Shown in pieces: positions 10,761-23,289 of a DNA stretch of 61,773 nt (the first letter of the stretch is position 1; every line of letters starts with the position of its first letter). The stretch spans positions 1 through 61,773 of the forward strand of contig SGPL01000115.1 in NCBI GenBank assembly GCA_004802705.1. The letters are read 5' to 3'. The notes under the pieces were generated by a model. The model did no database searches. It saw only the letters and a program-made list of their open reading frames with translations, and was not told where the DNA came from. The translations under genes were made by a program, and so were the position numbers. Source of the stretch: Bondarzewia mesenterica. Taxonomy: Eukaryota > Basidiomycota > Agaricomycetes > Russulales > Bondarzewiaceae.

Positions 10761-10985
10761 GTATCATAGTGATAAACCCGTCACAAACAGAGCTAAAACC
10801 ATCCAGTAAATTTAAAAGCCCATAAACACGACAAATCACATTTATCNAAAAAAAGAGCTAGCCTGTGACCACACGAGAATGATACATATATATGCCTAGA
10901 ATTTAAACACTTAAGAGGGAGGGCTGAATCAAGGCCATTAGTTTCTATTGCGTAGATGACAGGAGAGTAGGGATGAATCAGAAAC

Positions 10986-12499
<1,514 letters not shown>

Positions 12500-12565
12500 T
12501 GCAGGAGAGTTCGAGAGGGATGGACGCAGCAGTGCCCTGTTCTCTCTTCCTTGGGACATACCTCA

Positions 12566-12572
12566 TTTTATA
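12566..12572 (-). promoter_or_regulatory. TATA box of the manganese peroxidase gene
   Basis: TATAAAA on the minus strand, 67 nt upstream of the start codon. Confidence 0.55.
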
Positions 12573-12599
12573 TGCATCCGGAACAAAAATGAGGACTGA

Positions 12600-14922
12600 A
12601 ATGCGCGAGTCGTGTGGTGAAAGGTCCNGCGGCACGGTGGCAAACTGACCAATGAGACGCCCAAGCTATCAAAAATTTCCACAGACCTACCGTGTCCGAG
12701 ATGAATGAGAATATGTTCCACTGATAAGNATAAAACTTCATCTGTTCCTCTAAGACGGTGACGAATGGCCTGAGAGAAAGAACCAAGCATTGCAGCCTTG
12801 TTGGAGCAGACGAGGGCTGTCCCACCTTNATGGCAGCCTTCCATAGCATCGGCACCACCCATGCTTCTGTTTACAGAAATCCNGGAATTCTATATGAGTT
12901 CCGACCCGGCATGTATTGAACACATAAAAACATAAAGCAGGACTTGTGCCGGCGAAGGAGTCTGACGAAAAGAACCACTCGTTCTTTAGCATCGCATCCA
13001 CTAATCCAGTCCCTGAGTAAGTGGGAGGAAAGGAAACCTCAGATTCGTGACGTGCCTNGTGGAAACTTGGGCTACATCCTGGAGTCTTCCGCAGGGCGAG
13101 GACGATGCAAATTAGCGATGGAGGAAGCGCGAAAATCGGGGAATTGCCTTTAGATGNGGATATTCCCAAATATGATTGTCAAAAGCTTGGGATTCAACAT
13201 GAGTCTTACATAACCTGAGGATCAAATAATGGGTACAGTTACACGATGGCACAGGGAGGCGCTGTACTGGCCAGGCATGAGTTAGTGGTCAGTATAGACT
13301 GTAACGGTCCTCTAACAGGGACTCATACACCGGCAGAAGCCGGTTGGTCCTCGGGCCGGCGATCATTCCTTCCGATGCAGCCGAGGTAAGTCAAGTACTT
13401 GTCAAGTATGACAGAAGTAAAAGTACTTGACTGATGAATCGATGATTTCAGGAAGCGAGTCGNGTCGGGTCCAGGCTGAATTAATTCTTAGGAGATTGTG
13501 CAACATTATTTTTGCAGCTGTGTTTTGCAGAGTGAGATATAGAGGACCAATGATGAGTCATTTTTTGAGCAACACAATTCTGACTGCACATTTTCACCCC
13601 GGCAAAGATGAGGACATCATATCCTGCAGCAAGGCATGAGCTCACATCACCCCTAGAGCGTGAAAGGATTCCCATCAACTCGAAGACGTACCGATGAGTT
13701 TTTCCTATGAATACTTGCCGGAATGCGCATGATGAGTACCGAGAGGTTACCGAGTTCTTCGTCTTATTTCTCATGCAGGGGTATGTACNTACATGTGCTT
13801 GGATGTCTTCGATTGATCGGTGACGAATAAGCTTGTTTCGGAAATTCAATAGTTCTTTATTAAAAGGCTTCCGCACAACCCTCGAGCCATCGGAAGCGTG
13901 AGCTGCGAAGTTCATGTTCTCATGGCGTCACCCGACAAAGGCGCTCAAATCCCTTCCAAGCCATCCATGCGGCAAATTATTCTCCGCGGAGTCAGGTGTG
14001 AAGCAAGATGCTCCGCGGTCTCTGGNTGACCTTTTCTTAGCCTGATATCTCCTGATCGTGTGGTTGGCTGATATGCATCGACGAGAGACATTCAGAATAC
14101 CAACAAGATGCGACGTTTTGTTCCATATGCTGTTCAAAGGATATTATTTACGAAGATCTTTTTAGCGTGTTTCAACTAATTGTTTTGAGAGCCTTGGAAG
14201 GNCACGCTTGCTTTGCATGTAGCATAGAACATCGGTACCTTTTATTTGTGTTCCTCGCCTGCATCAGATGACAATGAATCCCATTCATTATCTCCTTATT
14301 TTTTTTCCTTCTCAGTCAGATCAAGAGGATGTCTTTTCGGACCCAACACAAAAAGCGTTCTTGGAATCTCAAGTTAACCCGATCACTTTTTTTTTTTTTT
14401 TTCGACATAGAACAAAACATTTTGGTGACGGTCTTGATCTTTTGTCAAATTTCACGACCGACTAGCATTTATTGATTCGACGATGGAAACAATCGAAAAG
14501 TCCCGTGAATTGACTGAAGGATTGGTACGAATGAGGAAGAAGTATTCTCTACGACGCTTAAGTTGATCCAGGCAAGTCACTAGTCTCCTTTGCAGACCTC
14601 ACACAGAAGACAATCGTTCTGTGTATAGCNAGTCACCTGATCGCGTCCGTCTTCCAGTTCCTCTGATACTGAGCTTCCGGCGGAAGAATTGCAGCACGCC
14701 CATTCAACTATAGCCCCCCCAACCATACCAGATTTCAATTCCATGTATTCCTCGGCGATTCATTTCCCGGCCAATTTTCTGAATTTTCTGTCCGTTCATT
14801 CACTTTCAATCCCCCAGGCAATGCTAAGTCAGCGTCGGATGCCGCAATCGTGCCGCGCCTGATTCGTGACCACCGCTACCAGCCAGCCTACAANCCTTAT
14901 ATTTCAACTATCTCTCACATCG
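12600..14922. other. Unassigned region with many Ns
   Basis: Several fragmentary open frames are broken by Ns. One, on the minus strand around 13915-13800, reads like a short charged exon (FNKELLNFRNKLIRHRS). No family could be recognised and no consistent exon chain could be built. The left part is the promoter of the manganese peroxidase gene. A T-run of 14 lies at about 14389-14402. Confidence 0.35.
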
Positions 14923-16642
14923 ATGCCCCCCCGCATCGCGTTCAACCTATGGTCTAGGCGTCAATTCAGGAGCCCCATCTTTTCCATCAGACGCGAATAC
15001 TGAACCGGCCAACTCGACCAACTGGAAACCTCCCATTGGCAACCACTCCCCAGTTCTACGACGACATCTCTACCCGAACACACAACACTACCGCCGACAA
15101 GCTCCGTCCGATTCACAGCCAGCCATTGTCACCGGAGTCCCACCAGCATACACGCCGAGTCTCGCTCTCCATGCCTCCACATTCTCTGCATCTGATTTAC
15201 ATCCTTCCCAACCTACCGCCGCCACAATAAACACGCCCCTCTCTCCTTCGGGGCCCAGCATAAAGACAGCTCATAATCGGGCCATTGCTGTCGTTATCCT
15301 TCTCGCCGCGATTGTACTTGTCTCAGTCGCCGGGGTGGGATGTTCAGTAATGAGGCGCCGTGGCATGCGTCGAGCTTCTTCAGCAATTTCTGACGCCAGG
15401 GGAAGGTGTAGATGGCTTTCAATTGAATCAAAAGAGAAAGAGGAAAGGGAAATTGCAAGTAAAAGTGGTGGAAGGGACAATTCGACGTGGGCGGTTACAC
15501 CAAACACAGAGGCGAGGCTTTCTGTGACTTCGGAGGTGGAATTCGATGAGTCAAGCATTGAGACAAAGGCAGGAGGCAGCCATTCTGTGCCTACTCGACG
15601 GTCATCAGCGCCTCCCGCATCTTGCGACTTGGAATTTGACTGGATGTCCTTGGACAACCTGAAGGCGTCCTGGTCCACACCGAACATATCCAATCGGAGA
15701 GCCTTGATGCAAGCCCAAGGCCATGCTATGGGACTTCCCACCGTTACCGAAATTATTGATGAAGAAGATGTCGGTGAGATCGGGTTGCCAAGCCTGGATG
15801 AGACAGAAGAGCTCAGCTACACAGATACCGCGGAAATTGCGCACGCCCTTGGTCTCGCATTACAGAATTACACCTCGCTGAGCACCTTTGACTCGCTCCC
15901 AGGCCTAATCAGGCGCGAACTATCACTATCTTTATCGCCCACTGATACGATTGCAGCAGTATTAACTTTGCGTGCGGGAATGGAGAGCGTGAGTGTGCGT
16001 GCGAGGTCTGGTGGTAGACCAAGGAAGGGGTCTGATGCCAGTACGATGACGGGCTGCGAAGACGACGGAGCGTTTTCACCGCTTGGTTCTGCGCGGTCCT
16101 CAGTCACTTCGATCGAGGCAGACGATATGAGCGATAGACAGGGCGAAGAAGAGGAAGCGGTCGTGGTCGAGGCCCGCAGAGTCCTGCCAAAGAGTATGGA
16201 ATTCAAGAGGGGCGTCGTGGTGTCGATCTCTAACATGGCTGACATGGAGGGCTGCAAGTCGGGCGGCGCACTGGGGGGAGTCGTTATCTCTGACAGCCCT
16301 TCATTGGATGGAGGAGTTCACTATACGCTGCAGACGGACATGCTTGGGAGCATCTCGATGAACAGCAAGAATAGGCCCGTTCTTCTCGGCAAATCCAGTA
16401 ACGCAGCAACTCTCCCAAGCAAGACATCAATGAGCCTGTCCGAATTCCCGAGGCCCCCAATGTTGCTGGATGCCACCATCCAAAAACCTTCGGCGTCCTT
16501 GGCAGCCGAGATAGAGAGGTCCTTGAGTATGACCCTTGTTGGAAGCCCGTACTTCGCGTCGGCAAGAAATTTGGAAAAAGAGGATCAGAAAGCTCCTTTT
16601 GTCGACATCCCGTTGAACGAAGACCTGGAGAGTTCTGTGTAA
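14923..16642 (+). CDS. Single-pass membrane protein with long cytoplasmic tail, unknown function
   Basis: The open frame runs from about 14930 to the TAA at 16640-16642. The first ~110 residues are Ser/Thr/Pro-rich (likely extracellular). They are followed by one clear transmembrane helix at about 15278-15345 (AIAVVILLAAIVLVSVAGVG), a basic stop-transfer (MRRRGMRRA) and about 430 residues of Ser/Glu-rich tail with little predicted order. The nearest ATG (14923) is out of frame by one base because of a run of seven C at 14926-14932; with six it would be in frame. Alternatively, upstream exons carrying a signal peptide are missing. The layout resembles fungal mucin-like sensors or SKG6/AXL2-type membrane proteins, but this is only a comparison of architecture. 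Confidence 0.6.
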
Positions 16643-17457
16643 GGAAAGGGGGGGGAGGTTACGGCTTACAGCAGAGATAGGACATGGAAGTCAGAGTTAG
16701 CTATTGTACGAGTACTCGCAGCCACGCCACCAGAATTCTCTGTTGTACAATATTCACCATAGAATGCCATCAATGATGGGCATTCCTGCAACTCAGGGGT
16801 ATGTATATGGGTAAATAGTTGATGGGAGATTGTCACAAAGACACAGACAGGATGGTACATACCGGTAGATGTGCATGATTTAATTTTCCCAACGCATCGC
16901 CTACTTAGACTCGGCGCCAGAAATGCGAGTAAACTAGTAGCCTGACATGAGCGAAAGGGACAAAACCGCTGACCTTTTGATCAGACAGCCAACTTTACTC
17001 TTGACTGGAATAGTGCAAATTCCTGGAAATTCGAAGTCCCAGTTTTAAAACACCAGAGAAGTAAGTCGGATTCGTGGNATCTTCCCCGATCCATGCCATT
17101 CATACAATGGAGAACGGGTAGACTGAGAAAGGTGGCGTTTTGTGAGAGATGCAAGCAGAAACTTTCTCATTGCAATTCGGCGTACTGCCACGTGCGTCGT
17201 ATGTACATATGTGTGTACTACGATCTGAGATCTTTTTATTTGAAATTCCGCGTCTGTGGCTGAACGACCTCTATTGTGTTGAAGTTGGCGCCTGTCCTCG
17301 CCTATTGTCCTGTTCAACGTCGACGATCTGGACGGTACCAGGCGCCTCGAATGAATCATGTTCCAGTCGACCTGTATCACTTTGATTTATTCTTATTATA
17401 CCCCATAACCGCAACAGACTGTCAGATTTCTCGCACTCCAGTGCTACCGTCCCTGTC
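16643..17457. other. Intergenic stretch
   Basis: 3' flank of the membrane-protein gene and upstream region of the P450. It contains one N (17078). No coding evidence and no clear TATA box was found. Confidence 0.5.
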
Positions 17458-19596
17458 ATGTCATACTACTATTCGACTACCTCGCTGCAGCTCTGCCTGG
17501 CCGCTTTCGCTTTCGTACTGTATAAGCTATGTCGTTTTCTAATTCAGAATCCTCTGCATGAGCTGGATGGTCCACCCACCACAAGACTATTGGGAGGACA
17601 CATGTCACTGGTGTTAGAGTGCGTATATATTTCTCAAGAGAGGACAGAAGTTGACCACGAAGCCCATCGTACATAGCCCAGGGAGATCACCACATGCCCA
17701 TGAGCATTTTGCGAGAGAGTACGGCAGGAATGTTCGTATCAAGGGCATACACCCTGTGCGTAACCATCCCCTCACACCCATGCATGTCCGTTGCTCTAAC
17801 CCTGTATTCGCTAGTGGGACGTGCGCCTGCTTCCCATGGATCCCATCTCTGTCGCACACGTCCTCAAGAACTCCATGGTCTATGAAAAACCGTGGCAATC
17901 TCGCCGTCTGATAACAGGCCTCATTGGTTGCGGCCTTCTCGCTGCGGAAGGCCAGGTGCACAAAACGTCAACGTCGCGTCACAACCCCGGCATTCTCCGT
18001 TCAAAACATGCGTGCCCTCGTGCCGCTTGTATTTAGCAAAGGAGAGGAGTTGAAAGACAGATGGACGGAAATGATCGATGCTCGGACTGATACGGAGGAG
18101 ACGGAGGAGGCGAGAAGAACGATCGTCTTGGATGCGTGTCACTGGATCAGTCGAGCGACGTTCGACGTGATTGGCTTGGCTGGTGAGTGTCTTGCTCGTT
18201 GTTGAATGTCTAGTCTAATATGTATTTGTCAAGGCTTCGACTATCAGTTCAATGCTATACAGAACGAGTCCAACGAGCTCTTCTGTGCATACAAAGATAT
18301 GTTTGAGGTTGCCATCTCTCAAGGCCAAAGTCTGAAGTCGGTCATTGGCATCTACGTGCCTTGGATTAACAATATTTTTGTGAGAATTCAGTTCATTCCT
18401 TCGGATTCTGATAGCCTGACTCAACCACTGATAGCCTGACTCACAATCTCTTGCTGTACGCAAAGGCCAAGAGACCATCCGTCGCGTTGCGAGCCGACTG
18501 GTGCAAGAAAAAAAAGGTCAAGATCGAGGAAGGCATGCGAAATGGGAAACCTTACGAAGGCAAAGATCTCCTTACCCTTCTTTGTATGCCTTCCCTTCCT
18601 CCTTCCACTCCCCTCACTTCTGATTTTCTTGGCAGTGAAATCCAATGCTGCGACTGACCTGCCGTCCGAACAAAGAATCTCTGATGACGACATTCTACAC
18701 AACATCAACACATTCATGTTTGCGGGATCGGATACCACTTCCCTCGCACTTACCTGGACCCTCCTGCTGCTCGCCAAGTACCCCGACCTCCAGACTCGTC
18801 TTCGCCACGAACTGCTCGCTATTCGCCCACTAGGCCCCCACGCTACCCTCACAGTCGAAGAGATCGAATCACTCTACGCCGTGCTTTCTGCTCTGCCTTT
18901 CTTGGACAACATCTGCCGGGAGTCTTTACGGTTGATTCCCCCCGTGCACTCGTCGCTTAGGGTGGCTATAAAGGACGATGTTGTTCCAGTCTCGGAGCCT
19001 TTTGTCGGTAAGGATGGTGTGAGAAAGCAGAGTGTGCTTGTGCCAAAGGGGACGTTCGTACATGTTCCAGTTGAAGCTTTGAATCTGGACAAAGTGATAT
19101 GGGGGGCTGATGCATGGCAATTCAAGTGAGGATTTTGAGCCGCTTTCTTGTCTGTTTGATCACTGATCTCTGTCTCAAGCCCGGATCGTTGGGATAACTT
19201 ACCTGAAGCCGCTGCTGCACTACCAGGATTGTACTCTAACATGCTGACATTTTCCGCGGGTCCTCGGGTACGTACCTAATTTGAGTCCATCCTCCTCTCT
19301 AGACACTTATCTGATCGGCGTGACATGACAGTCGTGCATCGGCCAACGATTCTCCATGATTGAAATGAAAACCTTTTTGTACATTCTGCTCACCAACTTC
19401 GTCTTTGAGGAAAGCGGCGAAAAGGTTGTCAAAGCAAATGTGTGAGTGCATTATCTGTCTGCGACACGTATATCACCTCAATCATCACGCTGCACTTCTG
19501 GATCGCAGTGTCTTGACAAGGCCGTATGTCTCTGGAAAGTTCAAGGATGGAAGTCAGTGCCCCTTAGTCGTTACGCCATATGTAGCGGATGCGTGA
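17458..19596 (+). CDS. Cytochrome P450 monooxygenase, two frame breaks
   Basis: Microsomal heme-thiolate monooxygenase. The exons are 17458-17618, 17677-17755, 17815-18182, 18234-18379, 18435-18583, 18636-19125, 19180-19267, 19332-19441 and 19509-19596; all junction phases agree. The product is about 558 residues with an N-terminal anchor (LQLCLAAFAFVLYKLCRFL). Motifs: helix C HKRQRRVTTPAF, I-helix FAGSDTTS, ExxR in CRESLR, PDRW, and the heme loop FSAGPRSCIGQRF with the Cys ligand. All catalytic landmarks are intact. The frame is kept only if one base is dropped in the A4 run at 17962-17965 and one in the A8 run at 18508-18515. These are either homopolymer overcalls or real lesions. Substrate and CYP family are not assigned. 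Confidence 0.85.
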
Positions 19597-19982
19597 GAGG
19601 CGTTTAGTTTCATGCGGCAGACTGCATTATTTTTCTCCTCTCGATGTTTGTATACATAGTTTGCTCGTGTATTTTTTGTCTTCTTTCACCTGTCTACCTC
19701 CGCTCCGTGTAGGCACCTAAGTACCATACAGTTTTATGCATTCTTTTCGTGACCTTTGAGTTGATGCATCCCGGTCCGTGCTTGATACTGTTTGCTAAGA
19801 ATACCGCAGATATAGATCAGATGACTCGTCTTGTCTTATCTCCCCACATGGACGTCGACCGACAAGGGCTGTGTTCGTTTGGCCAACACAGCAGCCGATT
19901 CGCTCTCTCATAAGGTGCCAGTAAGCCTCTCTCACGTCAATAACATCTTCTTAGCTTTCACCGCCGTCGATTAACACTGATC
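19597..19982. other. Intergenic stretch between P450 and bleomycin hydrolase
   Basis: T-rich 3' flank of the P450 gene and the upstream region of the next gene. Nothing else was recognised. Confidence 0.5.
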
Positions 19983-22016
19983 ATGGGTTCTGCACCATCC
20001 AAGCCAGCCCAGCCGGTAACTGCTGAGCTCAATGAGAAATATCAGTCGCGTCCCACTTTAGCTGCTGGTGATGGCGGTTCCCAGGAGGTCATCGCACACG
20101 CGCCTCTATCCGCTGACGGGTCCCTTGCGCTCGCCAGTGTCTCTGCATGGGAGGCGGCCGCGGCTGTCGATGCCAAGACGCAGCTGGCACGTACGATCCT
20201 CGTGCACTCGGATATTCGTTCGGCACTTCTGCGCCGTGAGGCAATGATCAAGGACACGCATGTGTTCAACACCGAGCTAGACTTCAAGACTGGCCCAGTG
20301 ACGAACCAGAAGAGTAGCGGGCGGTGCTGGCTGTTCGCGACGACGAATGTGTTGCGTTATCAGGTGATGAAGAAGTTGAACTTGAAGGAGTTCCAGCTAT
20401 CTCAGGTGAGGCTGAGTGGTGCGATTTGGGGAGTCTGAGTTGAAGCGACGCTGATCTGGGGTTATGCGCGGGCTTGTAGAATTACTTGTTCTTTTGGGAT
20501 AAACTCAACAAGTCGAACTACTACCTCGAGCTGTCAATTCAGCACGCAGAGACCCCCCTAGATGACCGCCTCATCAGTCACTTGTCTGGTGACCTCATCA
20601 GCGATGGTGGTCAATGGGATATGGTCGTGAACCTTCTCGAGGTAACAGATCACATTCTATCTCCACCTCCTCCCCTTAGACTGACACTTGGAGATTAGAC
20701 GTATGGCATGGTACCTCAGCCTGTCTATCCCGAATCCACCCATTCTTCCCTCTCATCACCCTTGAACTCTCTTCTCAAGACGAAGCTGCGCGAGCACTCG
20801 CTCGTCCTTCGGAAGCTTTCAGCGGCCCTCCGCTCGTCCAGCACCTTGTCAGAATCTGAGATCGTCGCGATGCTTCGCTCAAAGAAAGAAGAGCTCTTGA
20901 AGGAGGTGTATACCGTGATGAGTGCTACACTTGGCGTGCCGCCTCACCCGGATGCGAAGTTCGTGTGGGACTACTATGACAAAGATGGGAAAGCGGGCAC
21001 ATGGGAGGGGACTGCGAGAGAATTCTACAAGGTATAATTCCTAAATTCACTTACCCTAATCGATAAGCTGACACCGTGGTGCGAAGTCCTTTGCGAATAA
21101 GCAGTATCCGGTATGGGGACGCGTGTAGGTAAATCTGACGCGTGAATATTTACCTTGATTTGTTAGGTTTCGGACTCTTTCTCCCTCATCCACGATCCCC
21201 GAAATCCATACTCTAAACTCTACACTGTCGACAAGCTCGGCAACGTGTGGAGCGGACGGCCAGTGTTATGTGAGTTTTGAATACTCTTCGTGTATTGGCA
21301 AAGCACATTCAATATTGGTGCGTAGATGTCAACACGGAGATCGAGAATTTGAAGGATGCCATTGTGAAGGTGTGTAATATCTATGTCCAAATAAACTTCA
21401 GATATCCAATGTTCTTTGTAGATGCTCAAGGCAGGCCAGCCTGTCTTCTTCGGTTGTGACGTAGGCAAGTTCTCAGAGAACCAGTCGGGTATCATGGACA
21501 CCGACTTGTACGGATACGAGGTGAGGATCATTACTTCCTGGTCAAAAGAAATCAGACTACAAGAATGATAAATATCTGGCTGTCAACAGAATGCCTTTGA
21601 CATCTCACTCTCGCTCACCAAAGCAGAACGCCTCCAGACAATGGAATCAGCGATGACACACGCCATGGTAATTTCTGGTGTGCACCTCGACCCTAAGACT
21701 AGCAAACCCGTGCGTTACAAGGTGGAGAACTCGTGGGGTGAGACGAGCGGAGACAAAGGTTACTTTGTGATGACTGATCGCTGGTTCGAACAGTAAGTCC
21801 TTTAGACTCATGTTGTGATGGGCTGAATCAATGCGTGCTGTAACAGGTTTGTATACCAGGTGGTTGTCCATAAGGCATTGGCGCCGAAGGATCTGGTCAA
21901 GGTATTCGAAGGCGATGAGAAGACGGTGCTTCCTCCTTGGGATCCCATGGTATATATCCGGAAGCTTTTACTGGAGATATCTCTTGCTAATTGTCTCGCA
22001 GGGTTCTCTTGCTTGA
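19983..22016 (+). CDS. BLH1: Bleomycin hydrolase / cysteine aminopeptidase (peptidase C1B)
   Basis: Cytosolic homohexameric thiol aminopeptidase that trims peptides and inactivates bleomycin and homocysteine thiolactone in yeast. Ten exons: 19983-20405, 20480-20641, 20699-21031, 21087-21110, 21167-21269, 21326-21369, 21422-21520, 21590-21792, 21847-21949, 22002-22016. They sum to 502 residues in frame with no repair needed. The catalytic Cys is in SSGRCWLFATTN, the His in THAMVISGVH and the Asn in KVENSWGETSGDKGYF. The C-terminus PPWDPMGSLA matches the self-compartmentalising C-terminal arm ending in Leu-Ala. Exon 4 is a 24-nt microexon and the last exon encodes only GSLA plus stop. The N-terminus starts MGSAPSKPAQP, with Gly2 suitable for N-myristoylation. 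Confidence 0.93.
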
Positions 22017-23289
22017 GGGAGAGAGTGGGAGTTTTTCGAGAACGCCTTCGATGTATTCAAGAAGCCTCGGTGGTACTTCAGCTTTGTGTACTCTGTTCTT
22101 GTATGCCACGAAGCCAGCACATCTCTGTTACTTTTTCACCCGTTCTTTGTGTTTCATCGCTGAGGACGGAAGGGGGCGGAGGCGTTCAACGTTACGGAAC
22201 CGTAGGTGAGACGGTTGTGAGGAACAGAAATCTCGCCTGTTCTGAATCGGAAAGAAGGAAACGGACAACTGGCGTCAGGGAGATTGTGGCACCGATGGCG
22301 TTGATCCTGATAAGGCAATTGAGGCCGCTGCCGGCGTGTGATCCGTTTTAGCCTATTGTAGACTGCGATACTTCGGGCCAACTTCGGGCTGTGCGAAACA
22401 CGTCAGAACAGGGTCCAGATACACATGTATCCTTTCAATCACATCAACCCATGGGCTGAAGGTGGGATTTGAGTGCGTCGGATGGTGAGTAAAGAAGGCC
22501 TGGATGGCGTGTCCGAACGATCAATTCGAAGCACTTGGCTAATGGACCTCGAATAACATATATGTATAGCACGTGTGATGCCTCTCTTGCAACAAATTGG
22601 TGGAAGGTGCTTTGGAAAATATGGTGAGTCTATTGCGAGTTCTAGAGGGCTAGTCTGGATATTTCAAAACCACTCGGTTGCTGCTGTCCCTTTAATTCCT
22701 TCCCTGACGCCGGTCGTAAACCTCAACTGAAGGCGGACCGGTCATATATAACCAAGTCGCTGGGCAGGAAGTGCGGTGAGGTCTCAGGATTCTTGACGGT
22801 TCGGAGATAGCACGAGGCTACGTACTGATATGTAGCTCTCTAGTGCACTCGTCTTGCTATCAGCTTCAAGAGATAAGTAAGCCGCTCGTCTAATTCCTGC
22901 GCAGTGCAATATTCAGCCCAACAACGGTCTCGAAGCTGATCTCCATCGGTGCTCCTCAATCTCTGCATCTATCGCTTAACCGACCGTCGCCCCTCTTTCA
23001 TCCTCTTTTCCCTAGACGTAGCTTGACGCTCGTTGCTCCTCTTCACCTCCAACTCCATCCTCCACTCTCACCCCGAACGTCGCGTCAGTCGTGTCCTTGC
23101 CCGAGCCGCGTGACGGTAGATTATTGCGGGTTAATTAGCAACATCTGTCGGACCGTGTGTTTCGGTCATGTCCCGAGTTGTGGTAGAGCCATGGACCTCC
23201 GAAATGCGCGCGTCGCAGGCCTCAATGCTGTTCGTCCTTCTCGTTGTGCTTTCAACGTTTCTCAATTCATGATTGCGTTTTGGGAATAG
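22017..23289. other. Intergenic / upstream region
   Basis: Open frames at 21860-22351 are read-through of the previous gene. A TATATAA-like motif lies at about 22745, and pyrimidine-rich DNA at 22900-23100 may be promoter and 5' UTR of the next gene. Its first exon could not be fixed; an ATG at 23169 opens a 33-codon frame without a donor in the right phase. Confidence 0.4.
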
